Origin: Bacteroidia bacterium
Lineage (GTDB): Bacteria; Bacteroidota; Bacteroidia; Flavobacteriales; Flavobacteriaceae
Reading direction: 5' to 3'
Length of the DNA stretch: 64,000 nucleotides
NCBI GenBank assembly: GCA_030430535.1
Contig: JAUIKY010000007.1
Span: forward strand, 1 to 64,000
Positions 34,219-43,273 of the stretch are shown piece by piece. The notes under the pieces were generated by a model, which did no database searches, was not told the DNA's origin, and worked only from the letters and a program-made list of their open reading frames with translations. A program made the translations under genes and the position numbers. How positions within the stretch are numbered: position 1 is the stretch's first letter; each line of letters opens with the position of its first letter.

Positions 34219-37116
34219 ATGAAACAAACTTTACTTTTCTTTTTGTTTGGTTTTTTTACTTTTTTTGGGTTTTCACAAGTCGTAGCCAATAGGCCGCCAG
34301 ATGTTTTGTCCTGTGATGATGATGGTAGTAATGATGGAGTTTATGAATTCAACCTTAATTATGATGATGTAATTATTGGAAACCAGACAAATGTTTTTGT
34401 TATGTATTTTCAGAGTAGCTGGGAAGCAGAATATGGTAACGAAAGTAATAGTGTGTATAATGTTAAGGTGTTTTTAAGTACTACTATCTATGCTAGGGTT
34501 GAAAATTATGTGACAGGGGAATATGCAATTACCTCATTTTCGTTATATGTTAAACAGCTCCCAGGCATTTCTGACCAAGGTTTTATGGTATGCGATGATG
34601 AAACGGCCGACGGTATATCTACTTTTAATTTAGATAGAGGAAGTGGTATAAAATATTATGAAACTTTTTCGGATGCAGATAATGATATAAATGAACTGCC
34701 CAGCGTATACACTAATACAACACCGTATAGTCAAACCTTATACGCAAGAAAGGATAATGGTGAGTGTTATAATATAGTGCCACGAGTTTTAAGGGTTGAA
34801 CCATTTCCCGATTTTACCACACCAGAAACATATGAAGTATGCGAGTCTGATTCTGATGGTGTATCTACCTTTTATTTAGAATACATTCAGGATAAAATTT
34901 TAGCAGATACAGGTAACAATGTAAGTTTTTACGAGACCCTTGAGAATGCTCAGAGCGGTAATATTTCTAAACGACTTCCTCTTGAGTATCAAAATACTTC
35001 AAACCCTCAAACTATTTATGTTAGAGCAGGTAGTAGTTGCTACACTATAAAGGAAATGGAACTTCTGGTGAATAATGCAAACCCTCCTAAAACAAATGAT
35101 TTGCCCGTGCAGTTTTTTTGCCCCAATGAAATAGGAATATATGATTTAACTATTTACGAACCCCAATTGGTAGATAATGTTAGCAATTTAACATTTTCCT
35201 ATTACAATAGTTTTGTTGAAATGCTTGCAAAAACTAATGAAATAGAAAACCCTACTGGTGAGGAGTTTACTTATGGTGTGAGGGAAATATTTGTAAGGAT
35301 AGATGATAACTTATCTAGTTGTTATTCATTTACTAGTATGTTTTTTGATTTTACAGCACCTTGTGAAGTAGTTTGTGATGAGACTTATAATTTAAGTTTT
35401 TGTCAATCTAGAAATGATATTACATACTCCTTTTATAATGCTTCAGGTTCTCCATTGACTTTAGAGATTAGTAAAGGCACAATAGATACTTTTGGTTTTG
35501 ATTCGGGTTATATAATTGTCCGGGACTCAGATGGTACTGAGCTTTATAATGGAAATGGAACTCCAACGTCCAAAAACCGTGTTAATAGCCTAGCAGGTCT
35601 TGTTTTTCAGTCTACAGGAAGCTCAATAACTTTTGAGCTTTATTCTTTGATAAATGCATGTGATGACGACCCTGAAGTTTATATACCCTTGGATATTAAT
35701 GTTTATTGTTCCGAAAATGTTGGTTTATTGAAATTGTCAGCTTTTTTGGATGATAATGCTAATAGTATTTTTGATTTGAATGAACCCTATTATTCCCAAG
35801 GTATTTTTAGTTATGAAAAGAATGGAGATGGTAGGGTCGCACAGATTGTGTCTTCAACTGGTCAAGCCACTGTTGTTGTTGATAACCCTTCAGATGTTTA
35901 TGAGGTGTCATATGAATTATTTGAAGACTCTCGCAATTGCTTTAGCTCCTCAATAAGTCTTTTTAGTAATGTTAGTGTTTCAACTGGTAGCACTAATACT
36001 GTTGGGTTTCCCATAATAGAAGAGGATAGTTGTGAAGATTTAGCCGTAAGCCTCATAAACTATATGGCACCGCCTAGACCTGGGTTTGTGTTCAACAATT
36101 ATCTTGTATTGGAAAACTTAGGAGTTACAACAATTGAGTCTGGGACTATAGAATTTTTGTGTGACCCGAGATTAGTGATAAATCAAGCAAGTAGTGATAT
36201 TCCAAATTATGTTATTAATCGAACAACTAACGGTTTTACTTTGGATTTTGAAAACTTACAACCAGGTGTTAAAGAATCTATTAAGGTTTCACTGATATGC
36301 CCTTCTGGTTTAGAGCTTGGAGAAATTGTAACAAATACATCTTCTTACATAACAGATGATAATGACAATTATGTTAACAATAATTACTCAGCTATTTCTC
36401 AAACTATTGTGGGTTCGTATGACCCGAATGATATATTTGAATCCCATGGACCAAAAATATTACATTCTGAGTTTACTTCAGAAGATTATTTATATTATAC
36501 TATCCGTTTTCAAAATGTTGGTACAGCAAGTGCCATAAATATTTCCATAGACAATAGTTTGTTGGAATCTGGTCTGGACGAATCAACGGTTCAGTTGCTT
36601 GATGCAAGTCATGATTATACTTTTACAAAATCACGTAGCCGATTAAATTGGAAATTTAATAATATCCATTTGCCAAGTGAGGAAGTTGATGAACCAGCAA
36701 GTCATGGTTATGTGAGCTACAAGGTTAAACCTTTAACGGGATATAGTGTGGGGGATGTTATACCAAATACAGCTAAAATTTATTTTGATTATAACGAAGC
36801 AATTGTGACCAATACTTTTGAAACCGAGTTTGTTGAGGCGGAAGCGCTTTCAAATTCGAATTTTGAAAATCTTAAATTATTTGTTTTTCCCAACCCAGCA
36901 AAAAACCATTTTTACCTACAATTAAATGAACAGGTAAATAGTGTTTCGGTTGAAGTGACTATTGTTGACCTTCGGGGAAAGGAAATAATCAAAATAGAAA
37001 AGAATAACAAGGGTAAATCAATAAAATTGGACATTTCACAATTAAAAGGTGGTTTGTATTTTGTGAAGGTAACGGATGGGAATGAAACCTCAGTAAGAAA
37101 GTTAATAGTAGAATAG
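34219..37116 (+). CDS. T9SS type A sorting-domain surface protein with four ~90-residue repeats
   Basis: 965 residues. A signal peptide ends GFSQ. Four repeats follow, starting at cysteines 32, 125, 208 and 301 in the pattern C-D-x-D-..-D-G-x-x-x-F-x-L and closing with YAR or VR elements (for example TLYARKDNGECYN). After a middle region with paired cysteines comes the SYDPNDIFESHGP...DYLYYTIRFQNVGTAS domain (DUF7619/DUF11-like), and the C-terminal FPNPAKNHFYLQL...GLYFVKVTDG...VRKLIVE type A sorting domain for export by the type IX system. It is a surface or secreted protein, probably adhesive. Base composition is more A/T-rich than in the neighbours. The sorting machinery is elsewhere. Confidence 0.93.
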   Translation: MKQTLLFFLFGFFTFFGFSQVVANRPPDVLSCDDDGSNDGVYEFNLNYDDVIIGNQTNVFVMYFQSSWEAEYGNESNSVYNVKVFLSTTIYARVENYVTGEYAITSFSLYVKQLPGISDQGFMVCDDETADGISTFNLDRGSGIKYYETFSDADNDINELPSVYTNTTPYSQTLYARKDNGECYNIVPRVLRVEPFPDFTTPETYEVCESDSDGVSTFYLEYIQDKILADTGNNVSFYETLENAQSGNISKRLPLEYQNTSNPQTIYVRAGSSCYTIKEMELLVNNANPPKTNDLPVQFFCPNEIGIYDLTIYEPQLVDNVSNLTFSYYNSFVEMLAKTNEIENPTGEEFTYGVREIFVRIDDNLSSCYSFTSMFFDFTAPCEVVCDETYNLSFCQSRNDITYSFYNASGSPLTLEISKGTIDTFGFDSGYIIVRDSDGTELYNGNGTPTSKNRVNSLAGLVFQSTGSSITFELYSLINACDDDPEVYIPLDINVYCSENVGLLKLSAFLDDNANSIFDLNEPYYSQGIFSYEKNGDGRVAQIVSSTGQATVVVDNPSDVYEVSYELFEDSRNCFSSSISLFSNVSVSTGSTNTVGFPIIEEDSCEDLAVSLINYMAPPRPGFVFNNYLVLENLGVTTIESGTIEFLCDPRLVINQASSDIPNYVINRTTNGFTLDFENLQPGVKESIKVSLICPSGLELGEIVTNTSSYITDDNDNYVNNNYSAISQTIVGSYDPNDIFESHGPKILHSEFTSEDYLYYTIRFQNVGTASAINISIDNSLLESGLDESTVQLLDASHDYTFTKSRSRLNWKFNNIHLPSEEVDEPASHGYVSYKVKPLTGYSVGDVIPNTAKIYFDYNEAIVTNTFETEFVEAEALSNSNFENLKLFVFPNPAKNHFYLQLNEQVNSVSVEVTIVDLRGKEIIKIEKNNKGKSIKLDISQLKGGLYFVKVTDGNETSVRKLIVE

Positions 37117-37196
37117 ATCTATAGCCAATGGGGTTTAATCCTTTTTCATGTAATTAAATGGCATTGCTTTCATCAAACGAATAAACTTCCAAAAAA

Positions 37197-37997
37197 ATGA
37201 AAAAACTAGTATTGCTATCCTTATCACTAATTGTTTTATCCTGTAAAAACAACACTTCAGAAACAACCACAGAAACTAAAGCCGAAAACACTACTGAGCA
37301 ACAGAGCAAAACCTCAAAATATCCAGAGAACTTGCTTAATGTATTTAATGCCCACGGCGAGCTAGATACATGGAGTACAATGAAGTCATTGTCTTTTGCC
37401 ATGGAAAAGCCCAACGGAAAAGAAGTGACCACCGTAAATATAAAAAATAGAAAATCGCTTATTGATATGCCAGAGCACGCCATTGGTTTCGATGGAAAAC
37501 AGGCTTGGTTATTAAATAAAAGGGATACTGAATACAAAGGCAATGCCAAGTTTTACTATAATTTAATGTTCTATTTTTATGCCATGCCTTTTGTTTTGGC
37601 CGATGATGGGATTATTTACGGTGAAGCGGAGCCTTTGGCGTTCGAAGAGCAAACTTACCCCGGCATTAAAATATCGTATAATAGTGGGGTTGGAGAATCG
37701 CCCGAGGATGAATATGTTTTGTATTTCAATCCTGAAACCTATCAAATGGAATGGCTGGCTTATACCGTTACCTACTTTACACTATCAAAGACCAAGGAGT
37801 TTCATTATATCAAATATGGCTCTTGGCAAAATGTTGAAGGGGTTAAGTTACCCCAAACTATTACTTGGTATAACTACGAAAATAATTCGCCAACCACCAA
37901 ACGTAATCATGTTAGTTTTACACAAGTGACGCTTTCAAAAATTAAACCAAACGATGCGATGTTCCAAAAACCAGAAGGAGCGATAGTTTTAGAGTAA
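37197..37997 (+). CDS. DUF6503 family lipoprotein
   Basis: 266 residues with a lipoprotein signal (lipobox VLSC, cysteine 16) and a Thr/Glu-rich linker (residues about 20-42). The mature part matches DUF6503: VFNAHGELDTWSTMKSLSF, HAIGFDGKQAWLLN and EDEYVLYFNPETYQMEWLAY. The domain resembles the LolA/LppX lipoprotein-binding fold by strand pattern, but no function is known. The stop abuts the stop of the convergent DUF3810 gene. Confidence 0.9.
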   Translation: MKKLVLLSLSLIVLSCKNNTSETTTETKAENTTEQQSKTSKYPENLLNVFNAHGELDTWSTMKSLSFAMEKPNGKEVTTVNIKNRKSLIDMPEHAIGFDGKQAWLLNKRDTEYKGNAKFYYNLMFYFYAMPFVLADDGIIYGEAEPLAFEEQTYPGIKISYNSGVGESPEDEYVLYFNPETYQMEWLAYTVTYFTLSKTKEFHYIKYGSWQNVEGVKLPQTITWYNYENNSPTTKRNHVSFTQVTLSKIKPNDAMFQKPEGAIVLE

Positions 37998-39065
37998 CTA
38001 TAAATCCTTTCCGTCAAAATAATTCACTAACAAGGCCACTACATAATTATAACTGTCCATACCTTTACTTTGTTGGTTGGCTTTAAGAAAATTGCCATAA
38101 AATAATTTAAAAAAAGGTTCTGCTGGGTTTTGGTGTGCGTCCCAAAATTCACGAACCTCTTTATAGTTCTTTAAAATACCAGGATTAACGGTTTTAACCA
38201 TTTTTTCGTAAAGTGCTTCGTCTCGACGGTAAATTTCGTTCAAACAAAAGCGTAACCCAAATGTGTGGCCAGCATATTTAAAGTAAATATTATCATGGTT
38301 AATCGCGGCTAAACAGCCAATAAAATTCGCTTCGTTTTCGGCAGCGTAGCCTAATTGATGGGCAATTTCGTGCGTAGCCGTGGTAGGGAATTTATACACG
38401 GGAATCAAACCATCAACTTGTGCTTCGTTGGTCATAGGGTTTAAGTAGCCACTAAAGCCCATATAGGTTAACGGGTAACTGAACAGTGATTTTTTTACAC
38501 TTCTAGGATGGTATTCCAAATGCGGAAATTGCGCTTTCAGTCGGTCGTAGCCCGAGGTGGCTTCCTTTAAAATATCACTTTTGCTAAAGGGCATATCAAC
38601 TTTCAAGCTATCATGCGCAGCCACTTCTAAATGAATATTATTCGCTTTGTCAATCAACTTTTCAGTAACCAAAACCAACTTTTCAGTGGTATAATCAGCA
38701 TCCAAATTCAAGTTTTTGTGTAAAGGTAACCGGTAATAATTCAGCCCCCAAAGCACATGGAAAGCAAAGTAAACCACGGCCAATGCTGCAGCCACATCGC
38801 GCAGCCAATTTAGGGTGTCTTTTCGTGGGCGTTTTCGGTTTTTTATCAACCACCTCACTATATAAATTATGGAAATGGCATATACCACATCGCCAAAGGA
38901 AAACGGCATCCAGCCTAGTGTATACCTAAAAAGTTTAGATATTACGGGATAGAGGCCGTTACTGTAAAACCGCTCAACAAATTCGGGGAAAAACGCCATC
39001 AGTTTCACCGAAAAATACTGGGGAACCAACGACAGCGCCAGTAGGTTTTTTTTGTTTTTCAGCAT
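37998..39065 (-). CDS. DUF3810 membrane metalloprotease-like protein
   Basis: 355 residues. Two or three hydrophobic N-terminal helices (to about residue 115) precede a soluble domain with the zinc-like motif HEIAHQLGY and a downstream glutamate in ENEANFIG, the HExxH...E layout of gluzincins. The SLFSYPLTYMGFSGYLNPMT segment is characteristic of DUF3810. The substrate is unknown; a role in envelope protein processing is possible. Confidence 0.92.
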   Translation of the reverse strand: MLKNKKNLLALSLVPQYFSVKLMAFFPEFVERFYSNGLYPVISKLFRYTLGWMPFSFGDVVYAISIIYIVRWLIKNRKRPRKDTLNWLRDVAAALAVVYFAFHVLWGLNYYRLPLHKNLNLDADYTTEKLVLVTEKLIDKANNIHLEVAAHDSLKVDMPFSKSDILKEATSGYDRLKAQFPHLEYHPRSVKKSLFSYPLTYMGFSGYLNPMTNEAQVDGLIPVYKFPTTATHEIAHQLGYAAENEANFIGCLAAINHDNIYFKYAGHTFGLRFCLNEIYRRDEALYEKMVKTVNPGILKNYKEVREFWDAHQNPAEPFFKLFYGNFLKANQQSKGMDSYNYVVALLVNYFDGKDL

Positions 39066-39175
39066 GTTTCAAAAATACACAAAATTATGTGTTGCAAATA
39101 TTTTTAATTCGGGACATTCACCATCGCAAACTTATAAAGGTTTATTCCTGCTTTCTGCTTTATCTTTATAAAAAT

Positions 39176-39267
39176 GTCATAGCGAGCCCAATAGTGCGTG
39201 GCTATCTTTTCAAACTTAACCCAAGCCCAAAACTTTGTTCATATTTTATTTTAAAAAGGATGCCGCT
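39176..39267. repeat. Decayed dispersed repeat fragments upstream of pepD
   Basis: The 321-base gap 39066-39386 has no gene. It contains GTCATAGCGAGCCCAATAGT (39176-39195), a degenerate copy of the GTCATTGCGAGCCC type, and AAAAAGGATGCCGCT (39253-39267), identical to a part of the element at 31993-32007. Both look like remnants. Confidence 0.45.
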
Positions 39268-39386
39268 TAAAATGTTTTACATTCACCGAATCCAAAATAA
39301 AAAAAAATGTAAGTGAGGTAATCAGGAGCAGCCGCTAAAGTCCGTCTCTTTTTGCTACATTTGTCCGAATAAAAAAATCGAAAATA

Positions 39387-40847
39387 ATGAGCCACGATAT
39401 CAGACAACTCCAACCTACCGTACTTTGGAATAAATTCGCCGATTTAAACGCCGTACCGCGTCCCTCAAAAAAAGAAGAACGTGTTATCGCTTTTATGAAA
39501 AATTTTGGTGAAAATTTAGGACTGGAAACCCTGGTTGATGAAGTGGGCAACGTGATTATAAAAAAGCCGGCTACCGCAGGTATGGAAAACCGAACCACGG
39601 TAGTGATGCAATCGCACCTCGATATGGTGCACCAAAAAAATAACGAAACGGTTTTCGATTTCGATACCCAAGGCATTGATATGTATGTGGACGGTGATTG
39701 GGTACGTGCCAAAGGTACCACGCTGGGTGCCGACAACGGATTGGGAGTGGCCACCATTATGGCCATTCTGGAAAGCAACGATATTCCACACCCCGCTATT
39801 GAAGCCTTGTTTACTATTGATGAAGAAACGGGAATGACGGGCGCCATGGGCTTAAAAGGAGGTGTGTTGTCTGGCGGAATATTATTAAATTTAGATACCG
39901 AAGAAGACGATGAAATAGGTGTAGGTTGTGCCGGAGGAATTGATGTAACCGCTACACGGAGTTATGAAGAGGAAGAAACCCCCGAATTCAAAATAGGATA
40001 CGAAATTAAAGTAAAAGGCCTGCAGGGCGGACATTCAGGAATGCAAATTCATGAAGGTTTGGGCAATGCCAATAAAATAATGAACCGTTTGCTGTTTGAT
40101 GGTTTTGAGCATTTCGGCCTCCGGATTTCTGAAATTGATGGTGGTGGATTACGAAATGCCATTCCGCGTGAGAGTAAAGCGATTGTTGCCATTGATGCTG
40201 TTAAAGAGGAATACTTTTTATCTGAAATCAAACAACTTTCAGAAACTATAAAAGCTGAATTGAAAACCACCGAGCCCGATTTGACGATTGAAGTTTTAAA
40301 AACCGAAACGCCACAGCACATTATGGACTTAGGCGTTCAAGAAGGATTTACCAGAGCGGTTTATGCTGCGGTAAACGGTGTGTACCGTATGAGTGCTGAT
40401 ATGCCCAATTTGGTGGAAACCTCCAATAATGTGGCCCGGGTTTTGGTGAAGGACGGGAAAATAGAAGTAGCGTGTTTAACCCGTTCGTCTGTTGAAAGTT
40501 CTAAAATGGATTTAGCCACTACACTCCAAGCCACTTTTGAACTTACTGGTTGTGAAGTGACGTTTTCTGGAGAATATCCAGGTTGGCAGCCCAATACGGA
40601 TTCGGCCATTCTAAAAGTGATGGTGCCATTATACGAAAAACTCAACGGAGAAAAGCCTCATGTAGCAGCCTGTCATGCCGGATTGGAATGTGGTATTTTG
40701 GGGCAGAACTACCCAGAAATGGACATGATAAGTTTTGGTCCCAACATTAAGGGAGCGCATTCTCCTGACGAGCGTGCACAGATTTCATCCGTTCAAAAAT
40801 ACTGGGCGTTTGTGTTGGAGGTTTTGAAGAATATTCCGCTTAAGTAA
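39387..40847 (+). CDS. pepD: Aminoacyl-histidine dipeptidase PepD
   Basis: 486 residues, M20 peptidase family, typical PepD length. Zinc ligands are visible as H77 and D79 in QSHLDMVHQ, D in LGADNGLGVA, TIDEETGMTGA with the catalytic glutamates, and a C-terminal HAGLECG; GLQGGHSGMQIH is the lid-domain signature. It splits Xaa-His and other dipeptides. A TACATTTG box (39356-39363) precedes the ATG. It ends before the long-loop hairpin at 40931-41008. Confidence 0.95.
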   Translation: MSHDIRQLQPTVLWNKFADLNAVPRPSKKEERVIAFMKNFGENLGLETLVDEVGNVIIKKPATAGMENRTTVVMQSHLDMVHQKNNETVFDFDTQGIDMYVDGDWVRAKGTTLGADNGLGVATIMAILESNDIPHPAIEALFTIDEETGMTGAMGLKGGVLSGGILLNLDTEEDDEIGVGCAGGIDVTATRSYEEEETPEFKIGYEIKVKGLQGGHSGMQIHEGLGNANKIMNRLLFDGFEHFGLRISEIDGGGLRNAIPRESKAIVAIDAVKEEYFLSEIKQLSETIKAELKTTEPDLTIEVLKTETPQHIMDLGVQEGFTRAVYAAVNGVYRMSADMPNLVETSNNVARVLVKDGKIEVACLTRSSVESSKMDLATTLQATFELTGCEVTFSGEYPGWQPNTDSAILKVMVPLYEKLNGEKPHVAACHAGLECGILGQNYPEMDMISFGPNIKGAHSPDERAQISSVQKYWAFVLEVLKNIPLK

Positions 40848-40930
40848 ATACAATAATCTGTTTTTGTCGAATTTATTTGCTTTTAATCGGGTTTTTGTTT
40901 AAATTCGAATAAATAAAATGAAGACATTTC

Positions 40931-41008
40931 AAAAGCATTATTTAGTGAAACATAAAGTAAGCACCCCAATCTGCCTCTAAAAAGAAACATTTAAATAATG
41001 CTTTTTTT
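40931..41008. terminator. Long-loop inverted repeat with T-run between pepD and the CHAT cluster
   Basis: AAAAGCATTATTTA (40931-40944) and its exact inverse TAAATAATGCTTTT (40992-41005) enclose 47 bases, and a T7 run is at 41002-41008. It is best explained as a terminator for pepD and perhaps for the convergent cluster, but the long loop also suits terminal inverted repeats of a small element. Confidence 0.5.
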
Positions 41009-41105
41009 GTTATAAATCATTTTGAAGTAAGATTTTGATTTAACTAGAAAAAACAGGTTTTCAAACAAAACCAAAGTTTCAGTTACCTAAATAGTTGTCT
41101 TGGCA

Positions 41106-41516
41106 TCAATCAAAACTCAATACAATGTCTCCTTCAGGTGAGCTTAAATTATATCTGATAATTTGATGGTCTTCGTTGCTTTTTGGAACCATTTTACCTT
41201 TGAATTTAACCTTAGAATCATCATCTCTCGTTACGGTAAATTCAATATCCAGACCATGGAACTTGCCTTCTAAAGGGTTTTCAAAGCCGTCTGTATCGTT
41301 GGGATAGTCAATCTCTGCACCAAAAATTTCACCCGATTTTTCTCCTTCATCATCACTTTGTATAGAAAATGAGTAACCATTTCCTCCAACTACTGGCCAG
41401 GTTGCCGTAAAGGCTGGTATAAAAACAATGGCCGCAACGGTTTCAGCGCCACAAGCCACAATTAGGCTTAAAATCCCAATTATTATCGCCTTTTTAATTA
41501 GGTAAAATGTTTTCAT
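41106..41516 (-). CDS. Hypothetical lipoprotein, last gene of the CHAT cluster
   Basis: 136 residues. The signal segment ends in a lipobox LIVAC (cysteine 22). The mature part is acidic and beta-rich (YSFSIQSDDEGEKSGEIFG, FHGLDIEFTVTRDDDSKVKF) and I do not recognise it. It starts 27 bases after the CsgG-like gene and ends the seven-gene minus-strand cluster. Confidence 0.75.
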   Translation of the reverse strand: MKTFYLIKKAIIIGILSLIVACGAETVAAIVFIPAFTATWPVVGGNGYSFSIQSDDEGEKSGEIFGAEIDYPNDTDGFENPLEGKFHGLDIEFTVTRDDDSKVKFKGKMVPKSNEDHQIIRYNLSSPEGDIVLSFD

Positions 41517-41543
41517 ATCTATTAATTTTTAAGTTATCAATCT

Positions 41544-42557
41544 TTATGGTTCGGTTCTTAAATCTTCCTTTAGGTTGAAATAAAACCGTTGTATTTGGTC
41601 TTCAACATTATCAATGGCAGTATGTAATCCTATCGATGAATTTTTCGAACTCCAAATAATTTCTTCTTTTAATTTTTCCCGTTCCCTTTTGTTTTGATTT
41701 GCCCGATACTCCAATATTTTTGTTCGAACGTTATTCAGTTTGAGGATGTGTTTTTTATGAATATTATTAATGATATCATTGTAAATAGTTTGCAATTCTT
41801 TCCCGTAATCACTGCCCCAAACCGACTCAAAACTTAAAAGGTAGTTTTCGCCATTGTCGTTCCAATCAATAAAAATATCATTGTAAGCATTTATTACGGT
41901 TTCTAATTCTTTAAAATATTCTTCGTTTTTTAGGGCAATATCAATGATATCGCGAAACGCAATGTGTACATCTTTAGCCTTAATAATATAGGTGTCCAGT
42001 TTTTTTGAAATGATGCTGAACTGTTCATTTTTAGCCTCTAAAATTTCCTTATAATGAAGTTTGGTTATAAGGTCTTTCATGTACCTTTTTCGGGCAGAAT
42101 TATTATTGATTGAAGTTTTTTCAATAATGATGCTCTCTTTTTTGGGGATTTCGCCATTTTCCAAATTTTGGAAAAATACCGAAACTTCGTAAACATGGCC
42201 ATCAACATCATCAATTAATTGCCCGAAAATAACCGTTTCGGCTCTTAGGTTTTTAAGCTGGTCAACGGTTTCGGTGGGTAAGTTTTTTACGTTCGAAATT
42301 TCGTTTTCCATATCCCGATGGGCCAAAACCAAATTGTGGTTTCGCCGTTGTAGCACGGTATATTTATCCAGTTTTATCAGTTCGGTTTCAAAATCGTCGG
42401 TAAATTTTGAAGCAAATTTTTTAATGGCAGGTTCACTGGTTTTAAAATCCCAAACATAAACGTTGCTCTTTTGGGCAAACAGGGTAGTGGAAAATGATAC
42501 CGCGATGCACACTAAAAAACCAAGTTTTTTAACCAAAATGTTGAGATACTGTGCCAT
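41544..42557 (-). CDS. Secreted CsgG-like protein
   Basis: 337 residues with a signal peptide ending LFAQ. Residues about 30-135 show the pattern of the CsgG / curli-secretion-like N-terminal fold: VYVWDFKTSEPAIKKFASKF, ELIKLDKYTVLQRRNHNLVL and AETVIFGQLIDDVDG. The rest is helical and charged without a clear domain. The similarity is recognised by pattern only, so a true CsgG channel is unproven. It lies between a membrane coiled-coil gene and a lipoprotein gene in the CHAT cluster (gaps 20 and 27 bases). Confidence 0.7.
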   Translation of the reverse strand: MAQYLNILVKKLGFLVCIAVSFSTTLFAQKSNVYVWDFKTSEPAIKKFASKFTDDFETELIKLDKYTVLQRRNHNLVLAHRDMENEISNVKNLPTETVDQLKNLRAETVIFGQLIDDVDGHVYEVSVFFQNLENGEIPKKESIIIEKTSINNNSARKRYMKDLITKLHYKEILEAKNEQFSIISKKLDTYIIKAKDVHIAFRDIIDIALKNEEYFKELETVINAYNDIFIDWNDNGENYLLSFESVWGSDYGKELQTIYNDIINNIHKKHILKLNNVRTKILEYRANQNKREREKLKEEIIWSSKNSSIGLHTAIDNVEDQIQRFYFNLKEDLRTEP

Positions 42558-42577
42558 GTTTTTAAGTTTTGAATTGT

Positions 42578-43249
42578 TTAATCACAAACTATGGGGACTT
42601 GTGTGTTGTTTTCCGTAATGAGCCGTTCGGAGCTGCACCGTTTGTTTCCTAATTTTATATCGAATCTGTGGCTGTCGTTTTTTTTAGCAACCCTAACTAT
42701 GGCATAAACTCCTGATGTTTTTACAATGGTGGCTTTTTTGGAATCAACATAAATATCGGCGCCAATCATGCTTGAGGGCAAAACCAATTTCACCGTATAG
42801 GTACTCATTTTTAAAACATTGGGGTTTACCGTTAAAATATTTGACCTGGCCAATTGATCCGATTTATTGATTAATTCGTGGTTGGTGGTTGATAATTGCC
42901 TAACCTGTCTATTCAGTAAAGCCGAAGCTTCTTTGGCCTTCGGGCATTCGGCCAAATCGTTTTCAAGTTTGGTTTTAAGCTCGTCTAAATCTTTTAGTTT
43001 ATCTTGTTGCTTGGTCAGTTGGTTTGATAAATCGGCTATGGTATTTTCAAAATTTTGAATGGAATCATGTAGTTTTTGTACTTTTTCCCTGCTGGCCGTA
43101 ATCTCCACCCCAAAAACGCTCACATTTTCGGCATGCGAAATCAATAATTTTAATTCTGGTTTGAATAAAAATATTGCGATTAGGCCAAATACCGCCCAAA
43201 TGAGGGTTTTGTATGGGAATTTAGTTGCGTCTTTTTCTTGTTCTTCCAT
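42578..43249 (-). CDS. Membrane-anchored coiled-coil protein
   Basis: 223 residues. A short cytoplasmic start (MEEQEKDATKF) precedes one membrane helix (about 15-31), then a long coiled coil (about 50-125) with ISHAENVSVFGVEITASREKVQK just before it. The C-terminal about 80 residues form a small beta-rich domain (YTVKLVLPSSMIGADIYVDSKKA) with two cysteines. The helix and coiled coil point to an inner-membrane anchor that reaches into the periplasm. No named family recognised. It follows the FAD gene by 24 bases. Confidence 0.72.
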   Translation of the reverse strand: MEEQEKDATKFPYKTLIWAVFGLIAIFLFKPELKLLISHAENVSVFGVEITASREKVQKLHDSIQNFENTIADLSNQLTKQQDKLKDLDELKTKLENDLAECPKAKEASALLNRQVRQLSTTNHELINKSDQLARSNILTVNPNVLKMSTYTVKLVLPSSMIGADIYVDSKKATIVKTSGVYAIVRVAKKNDSHRFDIKLGNKRCSSERLITENNTQVPIVCD

Positions 43250-43273
43250 GGCTCGATGGTTTTAAATTATGGA

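Noticed and set aside
39089-39316. A 75-codon plus-strand frame before pepD
   Set aside because: It runs over degraded repeat fragments and has no ribosome-binding signal or protein-like composition.
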